Part shown: piece after piece, positions 36,234-45,919 of the stretch
How the letters are laid out: the number at the start of each line of letters is the position of its first letter
Position numbering within the stretch: the stretch's first letter is position 1
DNA from: Subtercola boreus
GTDB lineage: Bacteria; Actinomycetota; Actinomycetes; Actinomycetales; Microbacteriaceae
Reading direction: 5' to 3'
Length of the DNA: 64,000 nt
Assembly (NCBI RefSeq): GCF_003399645.1
Contig: NZ_NBXD01000007.1
Location: 186,001-250,000, forward strand
Notes under the pieces: generated by a model
Told to the model about the DNA's origin: nothing
Seen by the model: the letters and a program-made list of their open reading frames with translations, nothing else
Databases searched by the model: none
Made by a program: the position numbers and the translations under genes

Positions 36234-37650
36234 GACCTCCATCGCCCGCACGGGTGTTCGCATCCTGACGAGCGTCGTCGTGCTGGCCGCCGGTGTGGTG
36301 GCTGTCACGGCGGCAGCATCCGTGCCGTGGCCGTCTGTCACCTCGGGTGTGCCCAGCGTGCTCGTCACGCCGGTCGCGTCGGATCAGACGCGGGTCTGCT
36401 CCGGCCCGCTGCTCGCCGTCGCAACCGACGGATCGACCTCCACCCCGACCCTCGCGTCGATCGGTGGCACGGCAGGCATCTCGGCGGCTTCGCCGACCGG
36501 TACGGCCCTCCTCAGCGGTGAGCTCGCGACACCCGATACCCCCGACTCCACCGAGAAGCCGCAGAAGATCACGGCGACGGGCGCCGACGGCGTGCTGATC
36601 GCGGGCAGCCAGTCTCAGCAGCTCGACGAAGCCGACCTCACCGGTCTCGCCTCCTCAGCGTGCGCCGAGGCCACCGCGGAGAGCTGGCTCGTCAGCGGAT
36701 CGACCACCACCGGCCGCTCGAGCACCGTGGTGCTGAGCAACCCCACCGCGGTCAGCACCACCGTCTCCCTCACGATCTACACCGAGGCCGGGTTGGTGCA
36801 GGCGCCGGGCGCCAATGGCATCATCGTTCCCGCGAACAGTCAGAAGGTGCTCACGCTCGCGGGTCTTGCTCCGGATGCCGTGTCGCCGGTCATCCACGTC
36901 ACCGCGACGGGCGGGCGGGTGCTGGCCACCCTGCAGCAGAGCGTCATCCGAAGCCTCGACCCGGGCGGGGTGGATGTCGCGGGCCCCACTGAGGGCCCGG
37001 CGCTCACGCACACCATCCCGGGAGTGCAGATCGTGAGCACCAGCGCGATCGCCGAGCGCGCCACCGACGCGGCGTCGAGCGACCTGCCCGCCGCGCTGCG
37101 GGTCTACGTGCCCGGGGCCGCCGGCGCGACCCTGTCGGTCACGCTGAAGAGCGAGACCCTCGGCGTGCCCGATGTCACTGCGAGCTACAGCGCCCTGGCG
37201 GGGGTCGTCACCGACTTTCCGTTCCCCTCGCTGCCCGACGACGACTACAGCATCACGGTCGCGTCCGATCAGCCGGTCGTGGTGGGTGCGCGGTCGTCGG
37301 TGGTCAGCGGCGGCACCGACTTCGCGTGGTACCAGGCGAGCCCGGCGATCGGCGGAACGTTTCTGTTCACGACCCCGATCGGCCCGAGTCCGCGGTTGAT
37401 GCTCGCCAACTCACAGGGCTCCGATGCGGCGGTCACGCTGACACCGGCCGCCGGGGAGCCGATCACGGCAACCGTTGCGGGCAACTCGGCGGCGGGCATC
37501 CCGATCTCGGCGACGATGGTGTACACCGTCACCACCAGCCAGCCCCTGTCGGCCGCGGTCGGGTTTCTGGGCGACGGGTTGATCTCGGCGTACAGCATCA
37601 GCCCGCCGAGCCCGCTGGCCGCGCCGGTGACGGTGTACCCCGGGGGATAG
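36223..37650 (+). CDS. DUF5719 secreted/anchored protein
   Basis: A 475-residue protein with an N-terminal hydrophobic segment (ILTSVVVLAAGVVAVTAAA, residues ~14-32) acting as signal peptide or anchor. The rest is Ala/Thr/Ser/Val-rich and predicted beta-rich. Repeated V-V-L-S-N-P/A-N-S-Q-G and V-G-A-R-S-S-V motifs match DUF5719. Function unknown; it is conserved just after the GT2/membrane gene, with an 11-bp overlap here, so the two probably work together in the envelope. The GTG start was chosen from the overlap. Confidence 0.82.
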   Translation: MPSRTSIARTGVRILTSVVVLAAGVVAVTAAASVPWPSVTSGVPSVLVTPVASDQTRVCSGPLLAVATDGSTSTPTLASIGGTAGISAASPTGTALLSGELATPDTPDSTEKPQKITATGADGVLIAGSQSQQLDEADLTGLASSACAEATAESWLVSGSTTTGRSSTVVLSNPTAVSTTVSLTIYTEAGLVQAPGANGIIVPANSQKVLTLAGLAPDAVSPVIHVTATGGRVLATLQQSVIRSLDPGGVDVAGPTEGPALTHTIPGVQIVSTSAIAERATDAASSDLPAALRVYVPGAAGATLSVTLKSETLGVPDVTASYSALAGVVTDFPFPSLPDDDYSITVASDQPVVVGARSSVVSGGTDFAWYQASPAIGGTFLFTTPIGPSPRLMLANSQGSDAAVTLTPAAGEPITATVAGNSAAGIPISATMVYTVTTSQPLSAAVGFLGDGLISAYSISPPSPLAAPVTVYPGG

Positions 37651-37744
37651 CGGCGGGTTCGTGCGCCTGAGCGCTGCGTGTCGGGCGCCGCAGTGTCGGG
37701 CGGCGAATGTCGTGCGTGGCTCGTCTGTCGCGCGTCGTTCGTCT

Positions 37745-38185
37745 CTAGAAGTGCCGGAACCTGTCGGGCGACAGATCCCACGGGTCTTTGCCCAGCAGCT
37801 CCGCGACCGCGCGGAAGACGCAGCTCTCGATGACCATGCGCTTGTGCAGCTCGTCATCGCGGTGCAGCTTCGACATGCGCTGGATGGGCAGCCGAAAGAG
37901 GATGATGCGTCGCCCGATCACACTCCAGCGCGCCACGGCGGCACCCTCGACGGGCATCCCGAGCGGAATCGCGCCGATCTCGAACCGCACGTCTGCCAAC
38001 TCCTCCGGCCAGACACCCTTGAGGTAGTCGGCCGTTGACGCGACCGTCATCTCGAACAGGTCGATACGAGTGCGGAGGGGAGGCAGATGCGGGCCGGTCA
38101 CCGACGAGCGCAGGGTTCGACCGTGGCGGTTGCGGAATCGTGCCGAGGAGGTCTTCGCTGAGCCGGAGCGCCGTGAACGTGGCAT
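37745..38185 (-). CDS. Metallopeptidase-fold protein with degenerate zinc site (Rv3259-like)
   Basis: A 146-residue member of the zincin-like family common near whiB2 in actinobacteria. A basic N-terminus precedes LPPLRTRIDLFEM, and WSVIGRRIILFRLPIQRMS is the family core. Where classic members carry H-E-x-x-H, this one reads LHKRMVIESCVFRAVAELLG, so the catalytic Glu and second His are missing and peptidase activity is doubtful. The ATG at 38185 gives the usual length. It is divergent from DUF3499 and convergent with DUF5719. Confidence 0.8.
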   Translation of the reverse strand: MPRSRRSGSAKTSSARFRNRHGRTLRSSVTGPHLPPLRTRIDLFEMTVASTADYLKGVWPEELADVRFEIGAIPLGMPVEGAAVARWSVIGRRIILFRLPIQRMSKLHRDDELHKRMVIESCVFRAVAELLGKDPWDLSPDRFRHF

Positions 38186-38246
38186 GCCTCCAGCTTACGG
38201 CGCGGCACCCGGGGTGTGGGCCGTGCTTCGGCTTACCCTGACAGGG

Positions 38247-38459
38247 ATGAACACCAGAACCTGCTCGCGTGCGACCTGCGAGAGCGAACCCGTCTCCACC
38301 CTCACCTATGTCTACGCCGATTCGATGGCGGTGCTCGGACCGTTGAGCCTGGAGCATGAGCCCGGCAGCTACGACCTCTGCCCGCGCCACACGCAGTCGA
38401 TGTCGGCGCCGCGCGGCTGGCAGGTCGTACGCTACGTCTCGGTGGGCTCCGAGTACTGA
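38247..38459 (+). CDS. DUF3499 small zinc-ribbon-like protein
   Basis: A 70-residue protein with CSRATC near the N-terminus and YDLCPRHTQ later, a C-x4-C...C-x2-H pattern suggesting metal binding. ATLTYVYADS-type and SAPRGWQVVR segments match DUF3499 (Rv3258c). Function unknown; conserved next to the metallopeptidase-fold gene. A TACCCT box at 38234-38239 ends 7 nt before the ATG, so the mRNA may be leaderless. Confidence 0.88.
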   Translation: MNTRTCSRATCESEPVSTLTYVYADSMAVLGPLSLEHEPGSYDLCPRHTQSMSAPRGWQVVRYVSVGSEY

Positions 38460-38556
38460 GGTCGGGTACCCCCCGGCCCGTGTCGTCGCGGTGTCAAGCC
38501 GTCCCTGGCCGCCTGGGACTTGAGGCCGATTTCGGGTCGGGGCGCCGTCGGCAGGC

Positions 38557-38562
38557 GATAAT
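38557..38562 (+). promoter_or_regulatory. Putative -10 box of ahcY
   Basis: GATAAT ends 6 nt before the ATG at 38569. The intervening GGAGG could be a ribosome site if transcription starts further upstream. Confidence 0.4.
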
Positions 38563-38568
38563 GGAGGC

Positions 38569-40071
<1,503 letters not shown>

Positions 40072-40148
40072 TCCGCCCGGCTCATCCGGGGCGGCGGTCG
40101 CCGCCTCGGCTGCAGCCTCCGCGACACCGCACGCAGCGTGCCACCAGT

Positions 40149-40219
40149 GCGTAAAAGAGGATGTCGGGCCCCGCAGTACTCACCAGTACCGTGTCGGGGC
40201 CCGACATCCTCTTTTGCGC
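40149..40219. repeat. Large inverted repeat, 25-bp arms (possible bidirectional terminator)
   Basis: Arms 40149-40173 and 40195-40219 pair at 24 of 25 positions (one T-G wobble) around a 21-nt loop that has its own GTAC...GTAC mini-stem. The core is AAAAGAGGATGTCGGGCCCC and its complement. It sits between ahcY (plus) and the surface-protein gene (minus), so it could stop transcription from both sides; the T-run lies inside the arm rather than after it. A degenerate extra copy of the right arm lies at 40254-40274 (17 of 21 matching). Confidence 0.85.
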
Positions 40220-40374
40220 TACCGCCCCGCGGTCCTTGCCGGTACGTGTCCCGCCCGATGTCCTCGTTTACGCTGTGGTCTGGCGGGCTGAGCGGCGATC
40301 GTGCGGGCCGATTGCCAGGGTCTCGGAGCTGAGGAAGGACTTGGGTGAGGCCCGTGGAAGCAGCGGGCCAAGGC

Positions 40375-40440
40375 CCTGGAGCCTGGAGCCTGGAGCCTGG
40401 AGCCTGGAGCCTGGAGCCTGGAGCCTGGAGCCTGGAGCCT
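40375..40440. repeat. 7-bp tandem repeat (GCCTGGA), about nine copies
   Basis: Eight perfect GCCTGGA units at 40381-40436 with partial units on both sides. It lies in the 436-bp gap 40072-40507, which otherwise holds only the inverted repeat and no credible gene; the frames through the repeat encode low-complexity peptide only. Confidence 0.95.
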
Positions 40441-40507
40441 CGAGACACCAGAGCCTCGGAGCTGCGGGCGCGGGGAGACGTGAACCCAGACGGAGGAGCG
40501 CACCGGG

Positions 40508-42097
40508 CTAGGAGCGTTTGCGGGCTCCTCGCGTGCTGCGGTTGGCAGCGACGCCGGCGCCGATCGCTATCAGGAGCAACCCCGCTAGACCAAACGGCGC
40601 AACAGCCTCAAGCGATTGACCGGTGTGCGCAAGGGAGCTGCTGCTGCTGCTGCTGCCGCCGCTGCCCCCACCTGTGCTGGCTGAGCCGCCGCTGCCACTG
40701 CCGCTCCCCCCGCTGCCGCCCGATCCGCTCCCGGTGGTCCCGCCGGTGGTGGTACCCGGGGTCGCGGTCGAGGTCGGTGCGGTGGTGGTCGTGGTGGCCG
40801 GGGTCGGTGTGGGTGTCGGAGTGGGCGCCGCATCGACCCGGATGGTGACGGTCTGCGTTGCGGTGAACGGGTCGACACCGTTCCGTGCGGTGAGTGTGAA
40901 CGTGACGGGACCGGGTGCCGTAGGGGTGCCGCTGATCGTTCCGTCGTCGGTGAAGGAGAACTGCCCACCCGCGGGGAGGGAGGCGGCGAAGATGGGTGCC
41001 GGATGGCCGGTGGCCGTGAAGGTGAACGAGTACGGTACACCGACGGTGGCGGCGGGCGGCGCGCCGGAGGTGATCACCGGTGCCGCGGGCAGAACCCCGT
41101 TGACACGACTGACGGAACTCGACCCGCGGTTGGCGACGTAGACCGTTCGGCTCGCCAGAGATGTGTCGATGGCCAGTCCGATGGGGTTCGTTCCCACGGG
41201 CTGAGAGGTCGTCACGGGCGCACCGGGGCGGGTGACGTCGAGGACCACGACCTTCATATCCGCTTTCGTCGTGACGTACACCTCGCCGGTCGTGGAATCG
41301 GCGAGAACGGCAGACGGCGTGCCCGGAACGCTGATGGCACTGAGAGTCGGAGCGGCGATACTGGTGCTGAAATGGTGGAGGAGGTTGTCGTCGAGATCGA
41401 CGGAGTAGGCCGTGTGGGTGCGGCTGTCGACCGAAAGAGAACCTGCGTGCGGCACGCCGCTGATGGTCGTGGCGGCCGGCGTCGCATCGTTCCCGATGAA
41501 CCGCGCGATGGTGCCGGTCGTCTGGCTTGCGACGAAGACGGCGTGGTTGACCGTATCGACAGCGATCCCCTCGGGTCGAGATCCGACGCCGATCGTCGAG
41601 ACGGTCGGTGTGACATCGTCGCCCGCAAAGCGCGACACACTCGCAGACCCGATGTTCGCCACGTAGACGTTGTGCAGAATCGGATCGACTGCCACCGAGG
41701 TGGGCAGGGTGCCGACGGCGACCGTGCGGAGCAGCACCGGCGTCGCGGCACCGAGGTCGATGACCGCCACTTTGTCGAGAGCGGGCAGGGTCACATAGGC
41801 CAATTGCGTGCCTGTGTCGACGGCGACACCCGATGGATACGCCCCCACGTTGACCGACTTCTTTGCGGGCGCCGCCTCGGAGCCGTCGAAGATGGTGACG
41901 AAGAACGAGAGACCGTCGGCAACGATCACCCGGTGGTTGCTCTCGTTCACGGCGATGCCGATCGGGAGACCGCCGGTGATGACAGGTGTGGTGGCCGCCT
42001 CGGCCGCGACCGCAGGGAGGAGGGCGATGAGCCCCACCGCGCCGATCACAAGGCCGCATTTGACGGTGAAAATGACTTTTCTTCGAGATATGAGCAC
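40508..42097 (-). CDS. Sortase-anchored surface protein with beta-propeller and Ig-like domains
   Basis: A 529-residue exported protein. The signal peptide spans residues 1-~33 (ISRRK basic start, hydrophobic core, AEA before ATT). Residues ~35-340 carry YVTN-type beta-propeller repeats (VAVDTGTQLAYVT, VAVDPILHNVYVAN). About 345-435 is a putative Ig domain (PFTATQTVTIRV). A Thr/Pro then Gly/Ser stalk follows. LAHTG at 489-493, a TM and a basic tail form a sortase signal. The GTG at 42097 is chosen for the signal peptide length and because TATCCT ends 5 nt before it; upstream in-frame starts also exist. Confidence 0.85.
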   Translation of the reverse strand: MLISRRKVIFTVKCGLVIGAVGLIALLPAVAAEAATTPVITGGLPIGIAVNESNHRVIVADGLSFFVTIFDGSEAAPAKKSVNVGAYPSGVAVDTGTQLAYVTLPALDKVAVIDLGAATPVLLRTVAVGTLPTSVAVDPILHNVYVANIGSASVSRFAGDDVTPTVSTIGVGSRPEGIAVDTVNHAVFVASQTTGTIARFIGNDATPAATTISGVPHAGSLSVDSRTHTAYSVDLDDNLLHHFSTSIAAPTLSAISVPGTPSAVLADSTTGEVYVTTKADMKVVVLDVTRPGAPVTTSQPVGTNPIGLAIDTSLASRTVYVANRGSSSVSRVNGVLPAAPVITSGAPPAATVGVPYSFTFTATGHPAPIFAASLPAGGQFSFTDDGTISGTPTAPGPVTFTLTARNGVDPFTATQTVTIRVDAAPTPTPTPTPATTTTTAPTSTATPGTTTGGTTGSGSGGSGGSGSGSGGSASTGGGSGGSSSSSSSLAHTGQSLEAVAPFGLAGLLLIAIGAGVAANRSTRGARKRS

Positions 42098-42102
42098 GCT
42101 CG

Positions 42103-42108
42103 AGGATA
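42103..42108 (-). promoter_or_regulatory. Putative -10 box of the surface-protein gene
   Basis: TATCCT on the minus strand, 5 nt before the GTG at 42097; suggests a leaderless mRNA. Confidence 0.45.
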
Positions 42109-42176
42109 CCCCGACTCGCCTTGCCTGAGCAAGTCTCACTATCAGGTCGTGCCTGAATGCGCCAGGCAACCCGGTC

Positions 42177-43040
42177 TCAGCGCTCGGGGAAGCCGTGGGG
42201 GAGGCCCGTCAGGGCCGGGGCAAGACGGGCGAGCCGCGATGCCTCCAGCGCGAGGGCGCGGGCCTCGCGATCCCTCCGCAGTGCCGCGATGCCGAGCAAC
42301 AACAGCTCCGGATGAACCGGCGGCACGGGCGACACGTAGGGAGCTGCCTCGGCGGCGAGGTGCGCGGAGTGGCGGGCGCGAGCATCCGGTGTCATGGTCG
42401 GTGCCTCCGCAAGGAACTGCGCGATGCGCCGGGACAGTCGGTCGGGCAGCCGCGCCACGTCGGCGACCGCCGCCCACGACTCGAGCCCGTAGGGCAGCGG
42501 CTGCGCGGTCGACACGATGCGCGGCACCCGCTCGTGCTGGCTGTACGTTCCCGCAAGGAGGTCGCCGAGGCGTTTCGCCCGCGGATTCAGCAGCGACACG
42601 AGGATCGCGAGCCCGCCGAACGTGGTGTAGATCTCGAGCACCGCCGTCAGCGAGCGGATGAGGGCGTGACGCAGCGAAATCGATCCGCCGTCGTCGCGCA
42701 CCACGCGGGCTCCGATCGCGAGCTTTCCGAGGGAACGACCGTGCGTCAGGGTCTCGACCGTTGTCGGCACGATCACGATGCAGAAGACGATGCTGCCCAG
42801 GATGATCGCCTGCGAGATCGCGGCATCCGCGCCCGACGCTCCCTGCCAGAGGTTGACGAGCGTCACGGCCAGCAGAATGAGCAGCGCCGTCGCCGCCACA
42901 TCGATCAGCGCACCGGCAGCGCGCAGGATGAAGCTCGCCGGCCTCACATCGAGCGCCACGGCCTCGCCGGTGACCAGGAGCTCGTCGTTGTACTCCAGGG
43001 AGTGCGGCTGGGCACTGGGTGCGATAATCGGCGCGGCCAT
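42177..43040 (-). CDS. RDD family membrane protein
   Basis: A ~287-residue protein. The RDD domain spans residues ~35-165 with three TM helices: RPASFILRAAGALIDV holds the family Arg and Asp, and NPRAKRLGDLLAGTY the second Asp. The C-terminal ~110 residues are soluble. RDD proteins are poorly understood, some affecting ion transport. It is divergent from the SpoIIM-like gene, a pairing conserved beside MoxR/DUF58 operons in actinobacteria. The ATG at 43040 is used; an ATG three codons upstream (43049) is possible. Confidence 0.87.
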   Translation of the reverse strand: MAAPIIAPSAQPHSLEYNDELLVTGEAVALDVRPASFILRAAGALIDVAATALLILLAVTLVNLWQGASGADAAISQAIILGSIVFCIVIVPTTVETLTHGRSLGKLAIGARVVRDDGGSISLRHALIRSLTAVLEIYTTFGGLAILVSLLNPRAKRLGDLLAGTYSQHERVPRIVSTAQPLPYGLESWAAVADVARLPDRLSRRIAQFLAEAPTMTPDARARHSAHLAAEAAPYVSPVPPVHPELLLLGIAALRRDREARALALEASRLARLAPALTGLPHGFPER

Positions 43041-43057
43041 GGCTATCATCTAAGCAG

Positions 43058-44053
43058 ATGGACCTCGACGCCTACACTGCCGCCCATCGAGCCGAATGGG
43101 ATCGCCTCGATGACCTCGGTCGACGCCGCAACTTCACTGGAGCCGAGGCCGACGAGCTGATCGAGCGGTACCAGTCGGGCGCCAGTGAGCTGTCGGCGAT
43201 CAAGACGGCCGCCGGATCCACGGTCGCGGGCGACCGGCTCTCGGTCGGGCTCTCCCGCGCGAGGCTCCGTTTCACCGGGTCGAGCGGCAATGCGCTCCGC
43301 CAGATTCCGGCGTTCTTCGCCTTACAGCTGCCCGCTGCCCTGTATCGACTGCGGTGGATCGTGCTTGTAGTGGCCCTGGCGACCATCGTGGTGAGCGCGC
43401 TCTATGCGATCTGGGCGCTGAACGACCCGCGCGTGCTGGCCAACTTCGGTACCGACGCCGACCTGAAGAAGATCGCAGAGCAGGACTTCGTCGGCTACTA
43501 CTCCGAGAACCCCTCGGCGTCGTTCACGGGCCAGGTCTGGACGAACAACGCCTGGCTCGCTGCCCAGTGCGTGGCATTCGGCATCGTGGGAATCTACGTG
43601 CCCTACCTCCTGCTGCAGAACGCTCTCAACCTGGGGGTGAATGCGGCGGTGCTCTTTCACTTCGGGCATGCCGACGTGTTCTTCCAGTACATCCTGCCGC
43701 ACGGGATGCTCGAACTGACGGCGATCTTCGTCGCTGCGGCCGCGGGGATGCGCATCTTCTGGGCCTGGATCGCGCCCGGTGCGCGAACCCGCTCGCAAGC
43801 GCTCGCCGAGGACGGCCGCGCGCTGTTCACCGTCGCGATCGGGCTCGTGTTCGTGCTGCTGGCCTCCGGCATCATCGAGGGGTTTGTGACGCCGTCGCCG
43901 CTGCCCTGGCCCGTGAAGATCGGCATCGGAGCCGTGGCGCTCGGGGCGTTCGTGTTCTACATGCTGTTCGTGGGCGGCCGGGCGTACCGCGCGGGGGAGA
44001 CCGGCGACCTCGCGGAGTTCGACGCGGGCGCCCGCCGGCTCGTCGCCACCTGA
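43058..44053 (+). CDS. Stage II sporulation protein M (SpoIIM) family membrane protein
   Basis: A 331-residue protein with a soluble helical N-terminus (~100 residues) and about six TM helices. The motif FGIVGIYVPYLLLQNALNLG and GMLELTAIFVAAAAGMRI are SpoIIM hallmarks. Spore formation is not implied; in actinobacteria these sit with RDD, DUF58 and MoxR genes and probably have an envelope role. A TATCAT box at 43044-43049 ends 8 nt before the ATG. The gene converges with DUF58 across a 277-bp repeat-rich gap. Confidence 0.88.
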   Translation: MDLDAYTAAHRAEWDRLDDLGRRRNFTGAEADELIERYQSGASELSAIKTAAGSTVAGDRLSVGLSRARLRFTGSSGNALRQIPAFFALQLPAALYRLRWIVLVVALATIVVSALYAIWALNDPRVLANFGTDADLKKIAEQDFVGYYSENPSASFTGQVWTNNAWLAAQCVAFGIVGIYVPYLLLQNALNLGVNAAVLFHFGHADVFFQYILPHGMLELTAIFVAAAAGMRIFWAWIAPGARTRSQALAEDGRALFTVAIGLVFVLLASGIIEGFVTPSPLPWPVKIGIGAVALGAFVFYMLFVGGRAYRAGETGDLAEFDAGARRLVAT

Positions 44054-44130
44054 CTGGCGCTGCCCTCCCCCGGTCCCCGGTGCCTCGCGCGTCGGCGCCG
44101 CTTACGCCGTTCGCACCGCTCGCGCCACCC

Positions 44131-44186
44131 AGCGCTCGTGCCGCCGCGAGCTCGGGCCAGCGCTCGTGCCGCCGCGAGCTCGGACC
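44131..44186. repeat. 28-bp direct repeat in the gap between convergent genes
   Basis: Two 28-bp copies (44131-44158 and 44159-44186) differing at one base. Further along the same gap (about 44280-44307) is a 9-bp GCAGCACCG repeat. The 44054-44330 gap contains no credible gene. Confidence 0.85.
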
Positions 44187-44330
44187 GGCGGTCAGGGCAA
44201 TGGAGGGCGACCGAGTCGACACGATTTCGGCGATCCGCGCCGTATACCGCGCCGGAACCCCGAACTGGTGTCGGTTGCGCCCGCAGCACCGCAGCACCGC
44301 AGCACCGGGCGCCGGGCGGGGGCGGGCGCG

Positions 44331-45638
44331 CTACAGCCGGCCGGCGGCCTTCAGCGCGAGGTAGCGGTCCGCGACCGCGGGCGGGAGATCGGCCGGTGAC
44401 CCTGTCACGACCTCTGCGCCCTGTTGCCGGGCCGCCGCCGACACGCGCGCCACGTCGAGGAGGGCACGCTCGGCCGCGGCCGCCGTGTAGGTCTGCTCCC
44501 GATCATCCCGAAGCCCCACGGCGGCGAACGTCGCCGGATCGGTCACCGACGCGATCATCACCGTGTGCCGCTGGGTCAGCTGCGGCAGCACCGCGAGCAG
44601 CCCCCGCGAGGCTCCGGGGGTCTCGAGCGAGGTCAGCAGCACCACGAGCGCGCGCTGGTTCGTGACCCGGCGCACCTCCGCGGGCACGGCTGACCAGTCC
44701 GTCTCGAGCAGCTCCGGATCCACGGGCGCCAGCACATCGACCATGCGCGACAGCAGTTCGGGCCCCGTCGTTCCCTGCACACGGGCGCGCACCCGCCGAT
44801 CGTAGGCGATCAGATCGATGCGGTCACCGGCCCGGGAGGCGAGCGCCGAGAGAAGCAGCGCCGACTCGAAGGCGGTGTCGAGGCGCGGTTCGTTGTCGAT
44901 GCGGGCCGCGCTCGTTCGCCCCGTGTCGATCACGATCACCACACGACGATCCCGCTCGGGACGCCAGGTGCGCACCACGACCTCGTCGCGCCGTGCCGTC
45001 GCGCGCCAGTCGATCGAGCGCACATCGTCGCCCCGCACGTACTCGCGGAGCGAATCGAACTCCGTTCCCTGCCCGCGGATCATCACGCTCGTCCGCCCGT
45101 CGAGCTCCCGCAGCCGCGCCAGCCGCGAGGGCAGATGCCGACGCGAGTTGAACGGCGGCAGCACGCGAAGACGGCCGGGCGCGACGAGGCTGGCCTGCCG
45201 CGCCCAGAGTCCGAGGGGCCCGAACGAACGGATGGCCACCTCCTCCACCCGCCGTTCGCCCCGTCTGAAGGGGCACAGCTCGACACTCACCCGGCGCCGT
45301 TCGCCGGCCGGGATGCGCACCGGGAACCGCGTGCTGGCCGCGCCCGCCGACGGCTGCCAGGCATCCCGCACCACGCCGTTCAGCGCGCGCCGCCCCCCGT
45401 TCGTCAGGTAGAGGTCGCCGCGAACGGGCTCACCGAGCCGCACCCGCAGCGGCAGATCGCGCTCGATGCTGACCCGCCGCGGTGACCCGGCGAGCAGCAG
45501 GTCCAGGATGCCCAGCAGTACCGCAAACGCCAGCCACCCCCCGAGTGTCTCGAACGCGAGCCCGTAGGCCTGGCCGAACAGGATGACCGGCAGCGCCCCG
45601 AGCGCCACGAGCAGTACGAACCGCCCCGACACCGCCAT
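44331..45638 (-). CDS. DUF58 domain protein (vWA-like, MoxR partner)
   Basis: A 435-residue protein with two N-terminal TM helices (residues ~5-45), a beta-rich region, then DUF58 proper: GTEFDSLREYVRGDDVRSIDW and a vWA-like segment VVIVIDTGRTS. It pairs with MoxR-type ATPases, which are thought to act as chaperones for vWA proteins at the membrane. The ATG at 45638 overlaps the TGA of the small gene upstream by one base. The larger open frame upstream is low-complexity and not homologous. Confidence 0.9.
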   Translation of the reverse strand: MAVSGRFVLLVALGALPVILFGQAYGLAFETLGGWLAFAVLLGILDLLLAGSPRRVSIERDLPLRVRLGEPVRGDLYLTNGGRRALNGVVRDAWQPSAGAASTRFPVRIPAGERRRVSVELCPFRRGERRVEEVAIRSFGPLGLWARQASLVAPGRLRVLPPFNSRRHLPSRLARLRELDGRTSVMIRGQGTEFDSLREYVRGDDVRSIDWRATARRDEVVVRTWRPERDRRVVIVIDTGRTSAARIDNEPRLDTAFESALLLSALASRAGDRIDLIAYDRRVRARVQGTTGPELLSRMVDVLAPVDPELLETDWSAVPAEVRRVTNQRALVVLLTSLETPGASRGLLAVLPQLTQRHTVMIASVTDPATFAAVGLRDDREQTYTAAAAERALLDVARVSAAARQQGAEVVTGSPADLPPAVADRYLALKAAGRL

Positions 45639-45919
45639 CAGCGCACCCCGTCCCGCCAGCCGGCACGCGCGCCGAGACCCGTGCCCAGGTTGCGAGCCAC
45701 GACGCGCGCGATCCGAGCGCCGGCGCGTCCTGCCCGTGTGCGCACCGCCTCGGTACGCACCGCCTCGGTACGCACCGCCTCTGCACGCACCGCCTCTGCA
45801 CGCACCGCCTCGGCACGGCGCGTCCTCGCCGGCCGTGCAAGCGCGCCTGTTGGGAGCATCCGCACCGGTTCGAACAGGCCCGGATGCTCCACAACGGCGC
45901 CGACAGCAGCAGCCGCCAT
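45638..45919 (-). CDS. Small repeat-containing protein coupled between moxR and the DUF58 gene
   Basis: A 93-codon frame. The ATG at 45919 overlaps the MoxR stop by one base (TGATG) and the TGA overlaps the DUF58 ATG in the same way, so it fills the junction exactly. The product is very basic, with five A-V-R-[TA]-E units in the middle (encoded by a 15-bp tandem repeat) and a C-terminal amphipathic helix (ARIARVVARNLG). No homologue is recognised. The exact coupling on both sides favours a real gene; the repeat and composition argue for caution. Confidence 0.5.
   Translation of the reverse strand: MAAAAVGAVVEHPGLFEPVRMLPTGALARPARTRRAEAVRAEAVRAEAVRTEAVRTEAVRTRAGRAGARIARVVARNLGTGLGARAGWRDGVR
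45741..45815. repeat. 15-bp tandem repeat, five copies
   Basis: Five units of CGCACCGCCTCGGTA type at 45741, 45756, 45771, 45786 and 45801, with 1-3 changes between copies. The unit is a multiple of three, so the frame of the small coupled gene is kept. Confidence 0.92.

Noticed and set aside
33090-36368. 1092-codon open frame on the minus strand
   Set aside because: Antisense shadow of the GT2/membrane gene; low-complexity Arg/Gly/Glu/Asp-rich composition typical of high-GC opposite-strand frames.
38460-38568. Possible SAH or SAM riboswitch before ahcY
   Set aside because: Only ~110 bp, no conserved pairing core seen, and a -10-like box sits right at the start codon.
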